A model generated the notes under the pieces. It was given only the letters and a program-made list of their open reading frames with translations. It had not been told where the DNA came from and did no database searches. A program made the position numbers and the translations under genes. This document shows positions 21,995 to 22,544 of a DNA stretch of 22,544 nucleotides, piece by piece. The DNA is from a virus. Each line of letters begins with the position of its first letter. Position 1 is the first letter of the stretch. The stretch spans positions 1 to 22,544 of the IMG/VR virus record IMGVR_UViG_3300034061_000037. One strand, given 5' to 3'.

Positions 21995-22544
21995 ATGAGT
22001 ACGATTCGTGCGGGTACAACTACAACCACAGCGTTGGTGCAGACTGGTGACACATCAGGAAACATTACTCTGACTGCTGATAGCGGAATTGTTACTGCTA
22101 ATGCTACTGGTGCGCTGACTGTTCCATCAGGAACAACTGCACAACGCCCCGCAAGCCCTGTTAACGGAATGACAAGGTACAACACAACACTTGGTGCTAA
22201 TGAAATATATCAAGGCGGTGGTTGGAATACTTATTCTTTGATTTATTCTGTTGATTATTTGATTGTTGCTGGCGGTGGTGGCGGTGGTGCAAATAACGGA
22301 GGCGGTGGCGGTGCTGGTGGGTTATTAACAGGCTCTACAAATGTTAATTCTTCAACAAGTTATGTTGTAACTGTTGGAGGTGGTGGTGCTGGTTCTACTG
22401 GAACGATGAATCCAAACGCTGGTGGCTCTAATGGCGGCAATTCTTCTGCTTTATCAATTACGACTATTGGTGGTGGTGGTGCTGGCGGTCAAGGTGGTCA
22501 ATCTGCTCAATCAGGCGGTTCAGGTGGCGGTGCTGGAAATGCAA
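21995..22544 (+). CDS. Glycine-rich fibre/adhesin protein (partial, runs off the window)
   Basis: An open frame from ATG 21995 to the end of the window, at least 183 codons, with the C-terminus missing. TAAGGAAAAG precedes the start. The first 85 residues are fibre-like (STIRAGTTTTTALVQTGDTS) with a TTAQRPASPVNGMTRYNTT motif at about 48-66, widely seen in fibre proteins, followed by EIYQGGGWNTY. After VDYLIVAGGGGGG (about residues 88-100) it becomes very glycine-rich, with repeated GGGGAG runs separated by strands. This resembles poly-glycine adhesins such as the T-even-type gp38, in which glycine helices display receptor-binding loops. Whether it is a fibre tip or an adhesin cannot be settled without the rest. 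Confidence 0.83.
   Translation, partial: MSTIRAGTTTTTALVQTGDTSGNITLTADSGIVTANATGALTVPSGTTAQRPASPVNGMTRYNTTLGANEIYQGGGWNTYSLIYSVDYLIVAGGGGGGANNGGGGGAGGLLTGSTNVNSSTSYVVTVGGGGAGSTGTMNPNAGGSNGGNSSALSITTIGGGGAGGQGGQSAQSGGSGGGAGNA

Noticed and set aside
18763-22544. Diversity-generating retroelement target in the fibre genes
   Set aside because: I see no reverse transcriptase, template repeat or adenine-biased variable repeat in the window.
1-22544. tRNA genes, CRISPR arrays, insertion sequences, attachment sites
   Set aside because: No cloverleaf, regularly spaced repeat array, transposase or integrase pattern was seen on either strand by eye; a computed search was not possible.

Overview
This window reads as the late structural module of a tailed double-stranded DNA bacteriophage (siphovirus type, HK97-like capsid, long non-contractile tail). 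Every gene I can support is on the plus strand, packed head to tail with short gaps or start/stop overlaps. The order is packaging, head, connector, tail tube, tape measure, tail tip, fibres. I see no integrase, replication, lysis, tRNA or host gene, so the window does not show whether this is a prophage or a lytic phage. A lambda-type tail-tip protein suggests a Gram-negative host. The host cannot be named from the sequence.

Layout. 21-2208: possible promoter, small terminase (P27 type) and large terminase with intact ATPase and nuclease residues. 2239-4587: portal, a small overlapping ORF with an AT-hook-like end, and a prohead protease. 4603-7030: two tandem, clearly paralogous HK97-fold major capsid genes. 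The first carries a roughly 100-residue N-terminal delta-type scaffold domain and the second lacks it. An intrinsic terminator lies between them. 7041-8466: three head-tail connector/completion genes. 8512-9062: tail tube gene followed by a second terminator. 9069-10682: a small unknown gene, a tail-assembly chaperone pair joined by a -1 frameshift at an A9 run, and an HK97 gp10-like protein in an unusual place. 10687-12915: tape measure protein. 12912-18362: two tail-tip proteins, a GNAT-family acetyltransferase, and a 1237-residue central tail-tip/fibre protein with 90-residue tandem repeats. 18372-22544: a small unknown gene, a candidate sigma70-like promoter with a structured leader, then a series of fibre/adhesin genes. 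The last is cut by the window end and has a glycine-rich domain.

How it fits together: terminase and portal package DNA into a shell assembled from capsid subunits and matured by the protease. Connector proteins close the head and join the tail. Chaperone and frameshifted chaperone assemble tube protein around the tape measure. The tip and fibre proteins recognise the host. The terminators directly after the two most abundant structural proteins (capsid and tube), and the promoter before the fibres, suggest that dosage is tuned within one long late operon.

Most noteworthy points: the unequal capsid-gene duplication split by a terminator; the frameshift site with downstream hairpins; the AT-hook-like reading frame overlapping the protease gene; the promoter plus structured leader ahead of the fibres; and the acetyltransferase inside the tail-tip cluster.
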